Assembly (NCBI GenBank): GCA_946887085.1
Contig: CAMPKG010000032.1
Coordinates: 1-16,023, forward strand
Length of the DNA: 16,023 bases
Direction of reading: 5' to 3'
DNA from: an uncultured Sphingobacteriales bacterium
GTDB lineage: Bacteria > Bacteroidota > Bacteroidia > Chitinophagales > Chitinophagaceae
Part shown: positions 14,118 to 16,023 of the stretch, in pieces
How positions within the stretch are numbered: the first letter of the stretch is position 1
How the letters are laid out: each line of letters opens with the position of its first letter
Made by a program: the position numbers and the translations under genes
The notes under the pieces: model-generated
The model's input: only the letters and a program-made list of their open reading frames with translations
What the model was told of the DNA's origin: nothing
The model's database searches: none

Positions 14118-15977
14118 CTACATGATCTTTTTCCCCTTCATCGCATCTTTCAGCGCGGCATCCATCACGCGCTCAGCAAATGGCCGGGAAACTTCATTCA
14201 ATGCCTCCGTTTCTTTTTGGATCAGGTCTTTATCCTTTGCAGCTATGGCTTCGCGCAGGCGCTGCATTTGTGTTTGCGTAATAGCCAGTTCTTTTTCGTC
14301 CAGTAGCTCACCATTCTTTTTGATAAATTTTTCTGTTGTATCCAGCATCTGTTCAGCCTCTGTGCTTGCTTCAACCAAAGCCCTTGTCCTGATATCGTCT
14401 TTGGCGTGGGTCAATGAATCCATCAGCATCCTTTCTACCTCTTCGTCGGTAAGGCCATACTGTGGTGTTACGTCAATGGTTTGCGCTACACCACTACGCA
14501 ATTCTGTCGCGCTTACTTTCAGTATGCCATCTGCATCGATGAGGAAGGTTACCTCAACTTTTGGTAATCCCGCCGGCATGGCAGGTATGCCGGTCAGGTT
14601 GAATGCTGCCAGTTTCCTGTTGTCCTGCACCAGGTCGCGCTCGCCCTGGTAAACAGAGATGCGCATACCGCTTTGCCCGTCTTTTTGTGTAGTATACTGG
14701 CGGCCTGCTTTTGTGGGTATCTTGCTGTTGCGCGGTATCAGCACATCCATCAACCCTCCCATTGTTTCAATGCCCAGGCTGAGTGGGGTCACATCCAGCA
14801 GCAGCATTTCTGTGTTGTTGCCTGCGAGGATATCGGCCTGCACGGCTGCTCCCAATGCCACTACTTCATCGGGGTTCAGCTCATCGAACAGCTCTTTCCC
14901 GAAGAAATTGCGTACACCTTCTTTAACTAACGGTACCCTTGTTGAGCCACCCACCATCACAACGGCATCAATATCCTTTGTTTCCAGCTTTGCATCACGC
15001 ATGGCGTTCCTGCAGGCTGTTAGTGTGCGGTCAACCAGTGGTTGTATCAACTTATTGAATTGCTCTTTTAATATAGCGACGTTTCTTCCACCAACAGAGC
15101 CCTCAAACGAATCATTGTTGCTCAGGTGCTTTTTTGCCTCTTCTGCTGTGAGGCGCAGTTCCTGTGCAAGCTGTTTGTTGCCTTCAAATTCTACGTTGCT
15201 GATGCCCAGTTCAATTGCCCAATGCCGTACCAGGGCACGGTCCATATCGTCGCCGCCAAGGTAAGTGTCGCCATTCGTGGAAAGCACTTCAAAAATACCG
15301 TTGGTGATTTTCAGTACCGATATATCGAAAGTACCGCCGCCGAGGTCATAAACGGCTATTGTTTTTTCCTCGTCCGGTTTTACGCCGAGGCCATAAGCAA
15401 GACTGGCCGCTGTGGGTTCGTTCACTATACGGAGTACGTCCAGTCCTGCAAGGCGGCCTGCATCGCGTGTAGCCTGGCGCTGGGCATCATTGAAGTAGGC
15501 TGGCACGGTGATCACCGCTTTGTTTACCGGCGTTTTCAGTATATGCTCAGCGCGGTGTTTCAGCTCTTTCAGTATCTGCGATGATAACTCTATAGGCGAA
15601 TAGAACTTATCACCTACCTGTATCTTCACCAGCGAGTCGGTATCGTCATCTATCACCTTGTATGCAAAGAAACCAGCATCGTGTTTAACATCTTTGTACG
15701 ATTTGCCCATCAGGCGTTTTACCGAATAGATGGTACGTTCCGGTTCTGCGATGAGGTGTTCTTTTGCGGCGCTGCCCACGGTTACGTTGCCGGTAGTATC
15801 GAAATGCACAATAGAAGGGACAAGCGTCAATCCATCCACCTCGCGCAAAGCTATCGGCTGGCGGGTATCTTCGCGTACGATCGCTATCAGGCTGTTGGTT
15901 GTACCCAGGTCTATACCGACGATGGCCTCCTTCTGCTGGAGGCTGCCGGTGGCTATATTAATGGCTATTTTGCCCAT
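14118..15977 (-). CDS. hscA: Fe-S cluster assembly chaperone HscA (Hsp70 family)
   Basis: HscA is the Hsp70 specialised for iron-sulfur cluster transfer: with HscB it acts on the scaffold IscU in the cytoplasm, using ATP. The 619-residue protein has the Hsp70 ATPase motifs GIDLGTTNS (residues 21-29), the stretch [20 protein letters not shown] (155-174), [13 protein letters not shown] and [10 protein letters not shown] (211-220), and later [13 protein letters not shown]. HscA rather than DnaK is supported by an N-terminal extension of about 20 residues before the phosphate-1 loop, a length matching E. coli HscA (616), and a short C-terminus (DAMKGKKIM) without the DnaK acidic tail. The start at 15977 ([11 protein letters not shown]) is preferred over an in-frame ATG at 16019, because the latter would lie upstream of the promoter-like element. 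hscB and iscU are not in the window. Confidence 0.88.
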   Translation of the reverse strand: MGKIAINIATGSLQQKEAIVGIDLGTTNSLIAIVREDTRQPIALREVDGLTLVPSIVHFDTTGNVTVGSAAKEHLIAEPERTIYSVKRLMGKSYKDVKHDAGFFAYKVIDDDTDSLVKIQVGDKFYSPIELSSQILKELKHRAEHILKTPVNKAVITVPAYFNDAQRQATRDAGRLAGLDVLRIVNEPTAASLAYGLGVKPDEEKTIAVYDLGGGTFDISVLKITNGIFEVLSTNGDTYLGGDDMDRALVRHWAIELGISNVEFEGNKQLAQELRLTAEEAKKHLSNNDSFEGSVGGRNVAILKEQFNKLIQPLVDRTLTACRNAMRDAKLETKDIDAVVMVGGSTRVPLVKEGVRNFFGKELFDELNPDEVVALGAAVQADILAGNNTEMLLLDVTPLSLGIETMGGLMDVLIPRNSKIPTKAGRQYTTQKDGQSGMRISVYQGERDLVQDNRKLAAFNLTGIPAMPAGLPKVEVTFLIDADGILKVSATELRSGVAQTIDVTPQYGLTDEEVERMLMDSLTHAKDDIRTRALVEASTEAEQMLDTTEKFIKKNGELLDEKELAITQTQMQRLREAIAAKDKDLIQKETEALNEVSRPFAERVMDAALKDAMKGKKIM

Positions 15978-15996
15978 AATGTTCGTCTGTGAGCTG

Positions 15997-16004
15997 CAAA
16001 GGTA
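15997..16004 (-). promoter_or_regulatory. Possible -7 promoter element for hscA
   Basis: On the - strand TACCTTTG is an exact TAnnTTTG match located 19 nt before the hscA ATG. The matching TTTG element would fall at or beyond the window edge, so only half of the promoter can be checked. Confidence 0.45.
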
Positions 16005-16023
16005 TGATAAAGCACCCAAGAGG

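Noticed and set aside
14118..16019. DnaK as the identity of the Hsp70 gene
   Set aside because: The N-terminal extension, the 619-residue length and the lack of a DnaK-type acidic tail fit HscA better.

Overview
The window looks like a chromosomal segment from a Bacteroidota bacterium, most likely near Chitinophagaceae. The evidence is the pair of type IX secretion/gliding genes gldM and gldN, several promoter-like sites fitting the phylum's TTTG ... TAnnTTTG pattern, few clear Shine-Dalgarno sites, and outer-membrane proteins of Bacteroidota type. It is mostly core genome. I see no insertion sequence, phage gene, CRISPR array, tRNA or rRNA, and no gene-free stretch longer than about 180 bp.

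Layout. The left end holds gldM (its first few codons lie outside the window) and gldN, closed by a strong terminator at 2523-2552. A ComB-family phosphatase gene follows on the + strand. It meets a two-gene - strand unit (metallo-beta-lactamase-fold hydrolase, then an exported double-PDZ protein) at a shared bidirectional terminator. The hydrolase gene is divergent from a 1128-residue exported protein that joins a degenerate peptidase-like domain, a TolB-like propeller region and a C-terminal outer-membrane barrel. After another terminator come an MCE/MlaD-type lipid transport protein and an OstA/LptA-like protein, an envelope-lipid unit with an exact TAnnTTTG promoter. Next is a class I/II aminotransferase gene followed by an aspartate kinase gene. 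The right end is hscA on the - strand, the Hsp70 chaperone of Fe-S cluster assembly.

The most interesting item is the 181-bp gap before the aminotransferase. It holds a well-spaced promoter, a 15-codon ORF rich in lysine (MVRKLHKNKKRFAER), and three RNA segments that can pair in mutually exclusive ways: a protector hairpin, an antiterminator and an intrinsic terminator ending 23 nt before the aminotransferase start. This is the layout of a classical peptide-coupled transcription attenuator. It sits in front of aspartate kinase, the entry step to lysine synthesis, so lysine-responsive control is a specific and testable prediction.

A second unusual item is the 122-bp gap between the convergent aspartate kinase and hscA genes. 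It is built as a nested inverted repeat: two copies of a C/G-rich hairpin repeat, each starting about 10 nt after a stop codon, flank a central 12-bp stem-loop.
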